Part shown: piece by piece, positions 1 through 7,902 of the stretch
Position numbering within the stretch: position 1 is the stretch's first letter
Layout of the letters: each line of letters opens with the position of its first letter
DNA from: Saturnia japonica
Taxonomy: Eukaryota; Arthropoda; Insecta; Lepidoptera; Saturniidae
Direction: 5' to 3'
DNA length: 64,000 bases
Assembly (NCBI GenBank): GCA_033032175.1
Contig: JAVKPJ010000060.1
Coordinates: 16,192 to 80,191, forward strand
Program-made: the position numbers and the translations under genes
The notes under the pieces: model-generated
What the model was told of the DNA's origin: nothing
What the model saw: the letters and a program-made list of their open reading frames with translations, nothing else
Database searches by the model: none

Positions 1-1084
1 TGGTCATACTAGACGCCTCTGTAAAGAGGAAAAAGAGACGTGTAGCCACTGCTTAGGTCCTCACAAGAAAAGTGAGTGCCCGGGGTGGTGCGCCGGTGCG
101 GCCCCGGTATGCAGAAACTGCACTTCCGCCAAACTGGACAACGTAGCGCATAATGCGTTCAGCGCGGAATGTCCGGTGCGGCGGAAGTGGGACGCATTGG
201 CCAGGTCTGCAACGGCGTACTGCTGAGGGCAACCACAAGAGACCACGGGGCGCACGATCTCATGGCCAAATATTAATAGTAGAACCTAAGCAAACATCAG
301 GTTCTGTGAACCAACACGTGCCCGGAATATTTGGCCGCGGCGGTGTTTTAGTCCGGACCGTAACGGGAGGCGGGATGCTGGGCTGCGCGATCAGCTCCGA
401 TCACAACTGCATCACGTTAACACCCTGCTATTGGCAACCTTTTATTGAAAAGATTTCCCAATACAGGATACTAAGAAACGGATATGATGCAGTTGTGATC
501 AAGGCATGCGACGAGGTGCTAGCTACAAATATGTGTAGAAACTAAAAATGCCTTGGTGACCCAAGTAATTGGTAGTTTTTAGAAGGGACACTTATCCTCA
601 GCACCAAATCCATATCCGCAGCACAGCACCTTCCAGGAGGATCACCATTGTGGCCTGGTGTTCTATACAGTTAAAATACGTAGTTGGAGATGGTTCTGCG
701 AGACAGGAGAAAAAGAAAAATTCGACACTATACACAGAGCTACAAGGAGACTGACGTGAAATAAAATTTCAAAAAATTGATAAAAATTGACAAGGCTCTC
801 GTTTTTTGGTTATTCTCGGCTAAACTCTAAACCGGAATAAAAAATTTATTGATAATTTTACTTCTATACCATTTAAAATTAGATTACTAAATCGTAATAA
901 TTAAAAACACGACCAACAAAGATCCGGACCCACTAGCGTCTGGAGGTTTAAAGAAAATCATTAATTATATTAAAACATGTTAAATAAAAATTAGGAAAAA
1001 TAAAGTTCCGGACCATCCATGTCTGGAGTTACGCGCAAATCATTTTGTAAAATGATCTCCATTTAAAAAAAAAAAAAAATAAAA
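1..1084 (+). mobile_element. 3' end of a non-LTR element in the opposite (TRAS-like) orientation
   Basis: This is the only element on the + strand. It holds the end of a Gag frame (2-226), about 840 nt with no convincing complete frame, and a poly(A) tract at 1065-1079 followed by TAAAA and then CCTAA repeats. A sense poly(A) joined to CCTAA is the reverse of every other element here and matches the orientation reported for TRAS-type telomeric elements. Two hairpins with the same 6-bp stem CCGGAC/GTCTGG (one G-U pair in RNA) but different loops lie at 924-943 and 1008-1026. A weak endonuclease-like stretch (ILIVEPKQ near 280-305) in another frame could be a remnant of ORF2. The window starts inside it. 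Confidence 0.75.
2..226 (+). pseudogene. C-terminal end of ORF1 (Gag) zinc-knuckle region, 5' cut by window edge
   Basis: The frame is open from the window edge to TGA at 224-226 (74 residues seen). It shows the end of one knuckle (GHTRRLC), a second (C-SH-C, then H, then C; CX2CX3HX4C) and a third of the form CX2CX9HX6C (CRNC...HNAFSAEC). Three knuckles with an unusual third is the layout of R1-clade ORF1 proteins and of the minus-strand Gags here, but the sequence is clearly a different lineage. The role would be nucleic-acid binding in the retrotransposon RNP. No ATG is visible because the 5' part is outside. No intact ORF2 follows. Confidence 0.7.
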
Positions 1085-1131
1085 CCTAACCTAACCTAAC
1101 CTAACCTAACCTAACCTAACCTAACCTAACC
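1085..1131. repeat. Telomeric repeat (CCTAA)9CC
   Basis: Nine perfect CCTAA units plus CC lie between the poly(A) of the + strand element and the poly(T) of the first minus-strand element. It is the longest telomeric run in the window. Confidence 0.97.
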
Positions 1132-1156
1132 TTTTTTTTTTTTTTTTTTTTTTTTA

Positions 1157-1242
1157 GTTTGGGAAAACCCATCATGGGTACCAGCCCGCCGCGGAGGACA
1201 GCAGACTGGTTATGTGGGACTGTACCCACTAAAAACCCAAAC
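1157..1242 (-). other. 3' cloverleaf-like RNA fold, family A type
   Basis: Outer stem P1 GTTTGGG/CCCAAAC (1157-1163 with 1236-1242) encloses P4 ACCC/GGGT with loop ATCAT, P3 CCAGCCCGCCG/CAGCAGACTGG (G-U pairs only in the sense RNA), and P2 GTGGG/CCCAC with a 6-nt loop. The poly(A) follows directly. The same fold with other stem sequences occurs in all families. Likely role: the site the reverse transcriptase binds to start copying. Copy A3 has lost one A-U pair from both sides of P3, which keeps the helix. Confidence 0.8.
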
Positions 1243-1401
1243 ATCGCCTCCGGAGCGCTTGGCGTCGGGGGCACAGGAATCGCTTGCGCATTACCTCTGT
1301 GCCCACCGACAAGCGCTGCCCCCCGAAGAGAGGCTCTCCCCACTGGGACGCCCATCACCGACCGCAGCCCCAGCCTCCGTTCAATTTTTTTTTTTTTTTC
1401 A

Positions 1402-1636
1402 CGAGGTTTTATTCCTCGGTGATTTTTTAAGGAGGTTTTCTTCCTCCGGGTTCAGGCCCACACGTCCACCAGAACCGACGCCTGGTGATTTTTTAACGAG
1501 GTTGTCTTCCTCGGTGATTTTTTAACGAGGTTTTCTTCCTCCAGGCTCCGGCCCCGCAGGACCAGAACCCCGCCCTTGTGATTTTTTTAAAGAGGTTGTC
1601 TTCCTCTCAATTTTTTTTAGCGAGGTTTTCTTCCTC
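1402..1636 (-). repeat. Array of six covarying small hairpins in A1
   Basis: Hairpins on the + strand text: CGAGG/CCTCG (1402-1418), GGAGG/CCTCC (1431-1447), CGAGG/CCTCG (1497-1513), GAGG/CCTC (1527-1541), AGAGG/CCTCT (1591-1607) and GAGG/CCTC (1622-1636). Each has a 7-nt loop of the type TTTTCTT or TTGTCTT and most are preceded by a T-rich spacer. In the sense RNA this is a series of stems with A-rich loops separated by A-rich linkers. Outer stem pairs change together between repeats. A protein-binding or packaging role is only inference. Confidence 0.7.
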
Positions 1637-1945
1637 ACGGTCGCAGAGGACAGGGAGAGCGGCACAACGAAACACCGACACGCCTCTTCCCCTGCGACCT
1701 CACCGCGTCCGCCATCTTTTAGCGACGGTGGCGACCCCGTCGAGGCCGCGGAAGGTAGGGTGAGCGGCACAACGAAACACCGACACACCTCTCCCGCCGC
1801 GGCCTGTCTCCTTCAGCCGCGGTGCCTCCCATACGACACCGCAGCTCGCCTCAGCGGTGGTGGCGCCCATACACCACCGCAACCTACTGTTGGCCGCTTC
1901 GTCTGGGCTCTTATGCCCAAAGCCCTGACTAGCAGCCTCGCCTGT

Positions 1946-2029
1946 GGGTTCCTCTTGGCTTCACCGTGGGGGACCAAGCCACGGTTACTAAGCCCCCCGC
2001 CACGACAAGGCGGGAACCCTCCGGGGGGG
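1946..2029 (-). ncRNA. Possible HDV-like ribozyme fold at 5' end of A1
   Basis: The order of helices fits the nested double pseudoknot: P1 C-run (2024-2029) with G-run (complement of 1993-1998), P2 (2013-2019 with 1946-1952, GGGTTCC with GGAACCC in sense), P3 GCC/GGC with a 7-nt loop (1999-2011), P4 CCGTGG/CCACGG (1964-1984). A C is available in the P4-P2 linker. It would begin with C instead of the usual G, and the linker after P1 is unlike HDV, so this is a weaker candidate than the other ribozymes. Confidence 0.4.
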
Positions 2030-2031
2030 AA

Positions 2032-2043
2032 CCTAACCTAACC
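2032..2043. repeat. Telomeric repeat between A1 and B1
   Basis: CCTAACCTAACC, then the poly(T) of the next element. Confidence 0.95.
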
Positions 2044-2065
2044 TTTTTTTTTTTTTTTTTTTAAA

Positions 2066-2146
2066 CGTGGAGAAACCCGTCATGGGTACACACTCGCCCG
2101 GGGGGACGAGTGGTTATGTGAGACTCCTACTCACTAAAACTCCACG
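2066..2146 (-). other. 3' cloverleaf-like RNA fold, family B type
   Basis: P1 CGTGGAG/CTCCACG (2066-2072 with 2140-2146), P4 ACCC/GGGT with loop GTCAT, P3 pairing around the C/G-rich segment, and P2 GTGAG/CTCAC with a 7-nt loop. It sits directly before the poly(A). The same fold is at 4833-4913, 18678-18758, 23177-23257, 39561-39641, 58289-58369, 61044-61124 and 63006-63086. Confidence 0.82.
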
Positions 2147-2401
2147 GTGTACCATCGGCCGCCATAGTGGGACGCGCGGGCACTGCGGATGCAATCTGCC
2201 GCGACGCCCCGGCGGCCGGCCCCAGTCGGGCCCCGGCGCTATAGAGAGACAGTCTGGTACAACCCCAACTGTCTCCCAGACGGCTGAGCCAGTGCAATGG
2301 GAAGACGGGCCCCCCGACCCGTCTCCCCTTAGTTCAGCAATGGTGAAGGAAGGAGGCGAAAAAACACTCCCTCCTAACACCCAACGTCTACGCTACCCCC
2401 C

Positions 2402-4483
2402 CTACGGATGTGGTGGTGCAGGCGGTGCCCTTCCTCTCTTTTCAGGGGGCCTACATTGGGCGCCCCCCATGTAGTGCCCCGCCGGCCTTCCGGCGTCGGC
2501 ACATAAGGCGCAGTGCAGCTTTTCAGCAGTGCACGCTTGCGCCTTGTGGCCAGGCTCTCCGCATCGGAAGCACAGTGCTCCTCTATTGACCGTCGTTGAT
2601 GGGCAGAGCGGACGCGTGTGGCCTACCTCCATGCAGCGGTAACACCGCATGGGCCCACCCTCCAGGAGGCGCACACGAGCCGCACTCCACCCGACCAGGA
2701 GGCGACCCGCCTCCACCACCACCTTGGCAGCGGCTACAGGTAACGCAAGATGGACTGCGCCGCTGCCCCTGCCATAGGTGTTAATAGAGCCAGCCCTGAT
2801 AAGAGCTGGCTCACAACTCCCCTTAGTCGCTGCAGCCGCAACGACTTCCTCCACCGAGACGGATTCATCCAGTCCTATGACTCGGATATGGGCCCTTTTA
2901 ACGGGCCGAGCCACCACAGCCAACCCCGACAACTCTTCCTGGAGGCGCTCCGCCAGCCTATCGGCCTGCTCCGAACTTTGATCCCCCCGAATCTCTATGA
3001 TCCTGGATCCAGTGGCAGAGGGGCGCCACGAGAAATCCTCTATACCGAGCTCTGCCATACTCACTCGGTCCCTCGCTTCTAAAAGAGCGTCCTTATAGCT
3101 AAATCCCTCCGCCACAGCTCCCGGCTGCAGCGTAATAACAACCGCAGCCGAGCGCGGTGCCGAAGGAAGTTTCGCTTTGGGCTTAGGCTTAGACCTAGGC
3201 CCACCTCCAGTCAGGGCAGTAGCTGCAGTCCTCGGAGCCTTAGCGGGCTTCTTGGCGGGCTTTTTATGCCGACGTCGACGACGAACCACAGTGGTCCACT
3301 GCTCCTCAGGCGCTACCACAGGAGCAAAAGCAGGGGCGGAAGCAGGCAGTGGGACCCAGTCCACTCCCATAGGACTGTCAGACACAGCAGAGGTAGGCCT
3401 AGGCGTCTTGGGTCCCGCAGTTTTAGCCTTTGCAGGCTTAGATTTTGTAGGCCCGGTAGTCACCTTACGGTCTGCTGCCAAAGGCGGGCGGACTACCCTG
3501 GCGGGCAGAAGGCGATCTTCTATCGCCTCTATCTGGGCAGACATAGCCTTACCCAACGACACCCGGAGGGACCGCTCCATTTGCGTCATGTTTTCCGCCA
3601 ATACTTTGACCAAGCCCTGCGGTAGGGCTTGCTCCTCCTGACTAGGAGTCTCTGGAAGTAGCACTACTGGTGGAGGCGGTGTCTTCGCGATGGTACGTAG
3701 AGCAGTGAGCTCCGCCTTCAGCTCAGCCACCTCATCGCGCAGCTTCCGCGTCTCTCGACGCAAAAGCAGAGTTTCCTCCTCCACTGTGCGCGTGAGCGCT
3801 GTCGCAGTAATCTCCTGAAGAGTCCTAGCTGCCTCCTTAAGTGCTTTAACGCACGTACCCTTGAGGTTACCAGAAACTTTACATACCCCAAGGATTGTGT
3901 CCACTTTACTATCCGCCAGAGCCCTCAGGCTCTCAGGATCAAGACCTTCAATGTCAAGAGGCGTCTCTACAGATGTCTTCTGCAGAGCGTCACTGCGGAC
4001 AGTGGAGCCGCGGTCACTCGAACCACCCGCTCCTCCAGGGACGCTCGTTGACCTAGGTGGCCCACCTCGATCACGTGCTCTTCCTCGTTGAGCCGTGGTA
4101 ATTTTACTGGGAGTAGCCTCCACCACATTAACTCCAGGTTTATCACCGTGTGACCGCTTCCTCTGTGCCACATCACCCAATGCAATGTTATCTGTCTCGC
4201 TACTTGAGCTCTCTCTCCAGTGTCTAATCGAAAACCGGTCAAGCGAAGGATTCCTCTCAAGCCGCACAGTAGGCCTTTCAGTGTCCAGTCTTTTATCCAA
4301 AGTCGTCATTTTAGTAGCAGGATCAGTTATCCGTGTACTTGCCGAGGTCGTGGGTTCTCCAGAATCGCGCAAAAATTTGCCCCCCCCAGAGAACGTGGGG
4401 CAGCCCAAGCTATGCTTGGGGAGGGATTCTCCCTTGCGGGTACCCTCCTGGGGTAGTTTACTTTTTAACCTTGCGGAATCCAT
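2402..4483 (-). CDS. ORF1 Gag-like protein of B1 (intact, about 693 aa)
   Basis: Retrotransposon Gag: packages the element RNA and, in SART/TRAS-like elements, is expected to bring the RNP to telomeres. I start it at the Met of MDSARLK because MDS/MDA is shared by other B copies and C1; in-frame ATGs lie just upstream at 4486 and 4495. Visible parts: the shared SGNLKGT motif, a leucine-rich coiled coil (RRETRKLRDEVAELKAEL), a basic KKPAKKPAK stretch, a conserved middle region, then three knuckles: two CX2CX4HX4C (CYRCMEVGHTRPLC, CFRCGEPGHKAQAC) and a third CX2CX8HX6C. It ends at TAG 2402-2404. It is closest to S ORF1 among the two-ORF elements. No frame break. Confidence 0.9.
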   Translation of the reverse strand: MDSARLKSKLPQEGTRKGESLPKHSLGCPTFSGGGKFLRDSGEPTTSASTRITDPATKMTTLDKRLDTERPTVRLERNPSLDRFSIRHWRESSSSETDNIALGDVAQRKRSHGDKPGVNVVEATPSKITTAQRGRARDRGGPPRSTSVPGGAGGSSDRGSTVRSDALQKTSVETPLDIEGLDPESLRALADSKVDTILGVCKVSGNLKGTCVKALKEAARTLQEITATALTRTVEEETLLLRRETRKLRDEVAELKAELTALRTIAKTPPPPVVLLPETPSQEEQALPQGLVKVLAENMTQMERSLRVSLGKAMSAQIEAIEDRLLPARVVRPPLAADRKVTTGPTKSKPAKAKTAGPKTPRPTSAVSDSPMGVDWVPLPASAPAFAPVVAPEEQWTTVVRRRRRHKKPAKKPAKAPRTAATALTGGGPRSKPKPKAKLPSAPRSAAVVITLQPGAVAEGFSYKDALLEARDRVSMAELGIEDFSWRPSATGSRIIEIRGDQSSEQADRLAERLQEELSGLAVVARPVKRAHIRVIGLDESVSVEEVVAAAATKGSCEPALIRAGSINTYGRGSGAVHLALPVAAAKVVVEAGRLLVGWSAARVRLLEGGPMRCYRCMEVGHTRPLCPSTTVNRGALCFRCGEPGHKAQACTAEKLHCALCADAGRPAGHYMGGAQCRPPEKRGRAPPAPPHP

Positions 4484-4598
4484 CATCAATACCATTATCG
4501 TCAGTTTGCGGTACGCCTGCCGGGACCGGTATAAAAGCAACCGATCCCGCCAGCCGCTGTCCGGAACTGGGCCCTTGGGGCTCAAATTGAGCCCTCAT
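4458..4598 (-). CDS. Upstream ORF in the B1 5' UTR (46 aa)
   Basis: ATG at 4598 opens a short frame (MRAQFEPQGPSS...) that ends at 4458, overlapping the Gag start by about 26 nt in another frame. The same ATG and sequence recur in B2 (7366-7226), and in B3 and D1, where the frame runs into Gag. Conservation may be at the RNA level only. It could lower or regulate Gag translation. I would not claim a stable peptide. Confidence 0.35.
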   Translation of the reverse strand: MRAQFEPQGPSSGQRLAGSVAFIPVPAGVPQTDDNGIDDGFRKVKK

Positions 4599-4719
4599 CG
4601 GCCCCAGCCCGGTACTGGGTGCGCCGCGCACATGCCACACCCAGGAGCTTTTAATGGCCCTCCAGCCAATACCCCTCCACAGTCCCCTCTGATAATCAGA
4701 GGGATACCGGGAGGAGTTT

Positions 4720-4794
4720 GTCAGGTATCAGCCGCCGACCAACTGGTCGACGTTGCCCGGGGTGCACCACGAGGAGGTTCCTGACACGCACCCC
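4720..4794 (-). ncRNA. HDV-like self-cleaving ribozyme at B1 5' end
   Basis: Read in sense: P1 GGGGTGC with GCACCCC; P2 GTCAGG with CCTGAC; P3 ACC/GGT closing loop TCCTCGT; then GGGCAAC; P4 GTCGACC/GGTCGGC; and linker GGCTGATA with the expected catalytic C at 4731. The loop TCCTCG and the GGGCAAC string match the HDV genomic ribozyme as I know it. The cut site would be just before 4794, exactly where the element meets telomeric GGTT. Such ribozymes are known for SART elements. Confidence 0.9.
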
Positions 4795-4796
4795 AA

Positions 4797-4803
4797 CCTA
4801 ACC
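4797..4803. repeat. Telomeric repeat CCTAACC
   Basis: Single unit plus CC between B1 and B2. Confidence 0.9.
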
Positions 4804-5169
4804 TTTTTTTTTTTTTTTTTTTTTTTTTTTGACGTGGAGAAACCCGTCATGGGTACACACCCGCCCGGGGGGACGAGTGGTTATGTGAGACTCCTACTCA
4901 CTAAAACTCCACGGTGTACCATCGGCCGCCATAGTGGGACGCGCGGGCACTGCGGTTGCAATCAAGCCGCGTCGACCCGGCGGCTGGCCCCAGTCGGGCC
5001 CCGGCGCCAAAGAGAGACAGTCTGGTACAACCCCAACTGTCTCCCAGACGGCTGAATCAGTGCAATGGGAAGACGGGCCCCCCGACCCATCTCCCCTTGG
5101 TCCAGCAAGGGCAGAAGAAGGAGGCGAGTGAACCGCCCCCTCCTACCACCTACCGTCTATGCAACCCCC

Positions 5170-7251
5170 CTACAGAGGTCTCGGTACTGGTGCAGCTCTC
5201 TTCGCTGGGTCTGGCGGCCTGCAGGCCGCTCCCCCCATATAATGCCCCGACGGCCTACCGGCGTCGGCACACAAGGCGCAGTGCAGCTTTTCAGCTGTAC
5301 AGTGTTGCGCCTTGTGGCCAGGCTCTCCGCAGCGGAAGCACAAGGCTCCTCTATCCACCGCCGTCGATGGGCAGAGTGGGCGCGTGTGGCCCACCTCCAT
5401 ACAGCGGAAACACCGCATGGGTCCACCCTCCAGGAGGCGCACACGAGCCGCACTCCACCCGACCAGAAGGCGACCCGCCTCCACTAACACCTTGGCGGCA
5501 GCTACGGGAAGCGCCAGATGGACCGAGCCACTACCCCTACTGTAGGTGTTAATAGAGCCAGCCCTGATAAGAGCCGGCTCACAACCCCCCTTAGCCGCAG
5601 CAGCGACAACGACTTCCTCCACCGAGACGGAGTCATCGAGTCCTACGATTCGGATATGGGCCCTTTTAACGGGCCGGCCAACCATAACCACACCCGTCAG
5701 CTCCTCCTGGAGGCGCTCTGCCAACCTATCTGCCTGCTCTGAACTCTGGTCACCATGAATCTCTAAGATCCGCGATCCCGTTGCAGACAGGCGCAGCGAG
5801 AAATCGGCTATCCCGAGCTCAGTCATGCTTACCCGGTCTCGGGCTTCTATAAGGACGTCCTTATAGCTTACTCCCTCCGCCACAGCTCCCGGCCGCAGCG
5901 TGATGACGACCGCAGCCGAGCGCGGTGCCGAAGGAAGTTTCGCTTTGGGCTTAGGCTTAGACCTAGGCCCACCTCCAGTCAGGGCAGTAGCTGCAATCCT
6001 CGGAGCCTTATCGGGCTTCTTGGCGGGCTTCTTATGCCGACGTCGACGACGAACCACAGTGGTCCACTGCTCTTCAGGCGCCACCACAGGAGCAGAACCA
6101 GGGGCGGAAGCAGGCAGTGAGGCCCAGTCCACTCCCATAGTACTGCCAGACACAGCAGAGATAGGCCTGGCCGTTTTGGGTCCCGCAGTTTTAGCCTTAG
6201 CAGGCTTAGACTTTGTAGGCCCGGTAGTCACCTTATGGTCTGCTGCCAAAGGCGGGCGAACTACCCTGGCGGGCAGAAGCCGATCTTCTATCGCCTCTAT
6301 CTGGGCAGACATAGCCTTACCCAACGACACCCGGAGGGACCGCTCCATTTGCGTCATGTTTTCCGCCAACACTTTGACCAAGCTCTGCGGTAGGGCTTGC
6401 TCTTCCTGACTAGGAGTTCCTGGAAGTAGCACTACTGGTGGAGGCGGTGTATTCGCGATGGTACGTAGAGCAGCGAGCTCTGCCTTCAGCTCAGCCACCT
6501 CATCGCGCAGCTTCCGCGTCTCCCGACGCAAAAGCAGAGTTTCCTCCGCCTCTGTGCGCGTGAGCGCTGTCGCAGTAATCTCCTGGAGGGTCCTAGCTGC
6601 CTCCTTAAGTGCTTTAACGCACGTACCCTTGAGGTTACCAGAAACTTTACATACCCCAAGGATTGTGTCCACTTTGCTATCCGCCAGAGCCCTCAGGCTC
6701 TCAGGATCAAGAGCCTCAATGTCAAGAGGCGTCTCTGCTGATATCTTCTGCAGAGCATCACTGCGAACAGTGGAGCTAAGGTCACTCAAACCACCAGCCT
6801 CTCCAGGGACGCTCGTTGACCTAGATGGGCCACCTCGATCACGTGCTCTTCCTCGTTGGGCCGTTGTAATTTTACTGGGAGTAGCCTCCACCACATTATC
6901 TCCAGGTGTGTCACCATGTGACCGCTTCCTCTTGGCCACATCATCAAAGGTTACGCTACCTGTCTCGTTATCCGCTCTCTCTGTCCAGTGTCTGATCGCG
7001 AACCGGTCCAGCGAGGGATTCCTCTGAAGCCGCACAATAGCCTTATCAGTGTCCAGTCTTTTGTCCAAAGTCGTCATTTTAGTATCAGGATCGGTTGTCC
7101 GTGTACTTGCCGAGGTCATGGGTTTTCCAGAATCGCGCAAAATTTTGCCCCCCCCAGAGAACGTGGGGCAGCCCGAGCTATGCTCGGGGAGGGATTCGCC
7201 CTTGCGGGTACCCTCCTGGGGTAGTTTACTTTTTAACCTTGCGGAATCCAT
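5170..7251 (-). CDS. ORF1 Gag-like protein of B2 (intact, about 693 aa)
   Basis: Start at the conserved Met of MDSARLK, as for B1; same length as B1. It keeps the SGNLKGT motif, the coiled coil, the basic KKPAKKPDKAP stretch and all three knuckles (CFRCMEVGHTRPLC; CFRCGEPGHKAQHC; CALC...H...C). Differences from B1 are nearly all amino-acid substitutions, with no frameshift in about 2 kb. This suggests Gag was kept functional while the copies diverged. The frame ends (RPL, TAG) just before the 3' UTR with no second ORF. Confidence 0.9.
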   Translation of the reverse strand: MDSARLKSKLPQEGTRKGESLPEHSSGCPTFSGGGKILRDSGKPMTSASTRTTDPDTKMTTLDKRLDTDKAIVRLQRNPSLDRFAIRHWTERADNETGSVTFDDVAKRKRSHGDTPGDNVVEATPSKITTAQRGRARDRGGPSRSTSVPGEAGGLSDLSSTVRSDALQKISAETPLDIEALDPESLRALADSKVDTILGVCKVSGNLKGTCVKALKEAARTLQEITATALTRTEAEETLLLRRETRKLRDEVAELKAELAALRTIANTPPPPVVLLPGTPSQEEQALPQSLVKVLAENMTQMERSLRVSLGKAMSAQIEAIEDRLLPARVVRPPLAADHKVTTGPTKSKPAKAKTAGPKTARPISAVSGSTMGVDWASLPASAPGSAPVVAPEEQWTTVVRRRRRHKKPAKKPDKAPRIAATALTGGGPRSKPKPKAKLPSAPRSAAVVITLRPGAVAEGVSYKDVLIEARDRVSMTELGIADFSLRLSATGSRILEIHGDQSSEQADRLAERLQEELTGVVMVGRPVKRAHIRIVGLDDSVSVEEVVVAAAAKGGCEPALIRAGSINTYSRGSGSVHLALPVAAAKVLVEAGRLLVGWSAARVRLLEGGPMRCFRCMEVGHTRPLCPSTAVDRGALCFRCGEPGHKAQHCTAEKLHCALCADAGRPSGHYMGGAACRPPDPAKRAAPVPRPL

Positions 7252-7487
7252 CATCAATACCATTATCGTCAGTTTGCGGTACGCCTGCCGGGACCGGTAT
7301 AAAAGCAACCGATCCCGCCAGCCGCTGTCCGGAACTGGGCCCTTGGGGCTCAAATTGAGCCCTCATCGGCCCCAGCCCGGTACTGGGTGCGCCGCGCACA
7401 TGCCACACCCAGGAGCTTTTAATGGCCCTCCAGCCAATACCCCTCCACAGTCCCCTCTGATAACCAGAGGGATACCGGGAGGAGTTT

Positions 7488-7563
7488 GTCAGGTATCAGC
7501 CGCCGACCAGACTGGTCGACGTTGCCCGGGGTGCACCACGAGGAGGTTCCTGACACGCACCCC
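7488..7563 (-). ncRNA. HDV-like ribozyme at B2 5' end
   Basis: Same helices as in B1; the P4 loop is AGTCT instead of AGTT. The predicted 5' G is 7563, five bases inside the element boundary. Confidence 0.88.
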
Positions 7564-7570
7564 ACCCCAA

Positions 7571-7627
<57 letters not shown>

Positions 7628-7902
7628 GTGGCGAAACCCATCATGGGTACACACCCGCCTGGGGGGACGAGTGGTTATGTGAGACTCCTACTCACTAAAA
7701 CTCCACGGTGTACCATCCGCCGCCATAGTGGGGCGACGCGGGCACTGCGCTGGCATTCTGCCACGCCGCCCCGGCGGCCGGCCCGGCTGAACCGGGCCCC
7801 GGCCTAAATAGGAGACGGCTCAGTACACCCTAGCCGTCTCCTCCGTCCGCCGAGCCTGTGCAATGAGAAGACGGGCCCCCCGACCCGTCTCCTCTGGCTC
7901 GG

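Larger units (their letters stand above)
1132..2029 (-). mobile_element. Family A non-coding telomere-targeted element, copy A1
   Basis: Poly(T) 1132-1155 is the tail; the 3' cloverleaf-like fold is at 1157-1242 and a six-hairpin array at 1402-1636. The remaining sequence contains a direct repeat (1657-1692 and 1760-1795, core GCACAACGAAACACCG) and no frame worth calling. The 5' end abuts AACCTAACC. Copies A2 and A3 end at the same 5' point to within about 10 nt, so this is a defined unit and not a random 5' truncation. It must depend on a protein supplied by another element. Confidence 0.85.
2044..4794 (-). mobile_element. Family B Gag-only telomeric retroelement, copy B1 (complete)
   Basis: Tail poly(T) 2044-2062, 3' fold 2066-2146, 3' UTR to about 2401, one ORF (Gag), 5' UTR 4484-4794 with ribozyme 4720-4794. 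There is no ORF2: the Gag stop is followed by only about 340 nt of 3' UTR. That 3' UTR aligns along its length with the one after ORF2 in element S (7625-7902): the hairpins GAGACAG/CTGTCTC and AGACGGG/CCCGTCT recur. With both ends complete and the same layout in B2, loss of ORF2 is a family trait, not a broken copy. Confidence 0.9.
4804..7568 (-). mobile_element. Family B Gag-only element, copy B2 (complete)
   Basis: Tail 4804-4830, 3' fold 4833-4913, intact Gag, 5' UTR 7252-7568 with ribozyme 7488-7563. It closely resembles B1 over its whole length but has many substitutions in Gag, so it is an independent insertion. Five extra bases (GGGGT in sense) sit upstream of the ribozyme start at the 5' junction. 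Confidence 0.9.

Noticed and set aside
4484..4585. Upstream start for B1 Gag giving 727 aa
   Set aside because: The first codon of that frame is TTG. The conserved ATG start of other copies lies 34 codons downstream.
7573..7624. Poly(T) tracts as RNA polymerase III terminators or simple low-complexity repeats
   Set aside because: Each tract lies exactly between telomeric CC and a conserved 3' end, so they are antisense poly(A) tails.
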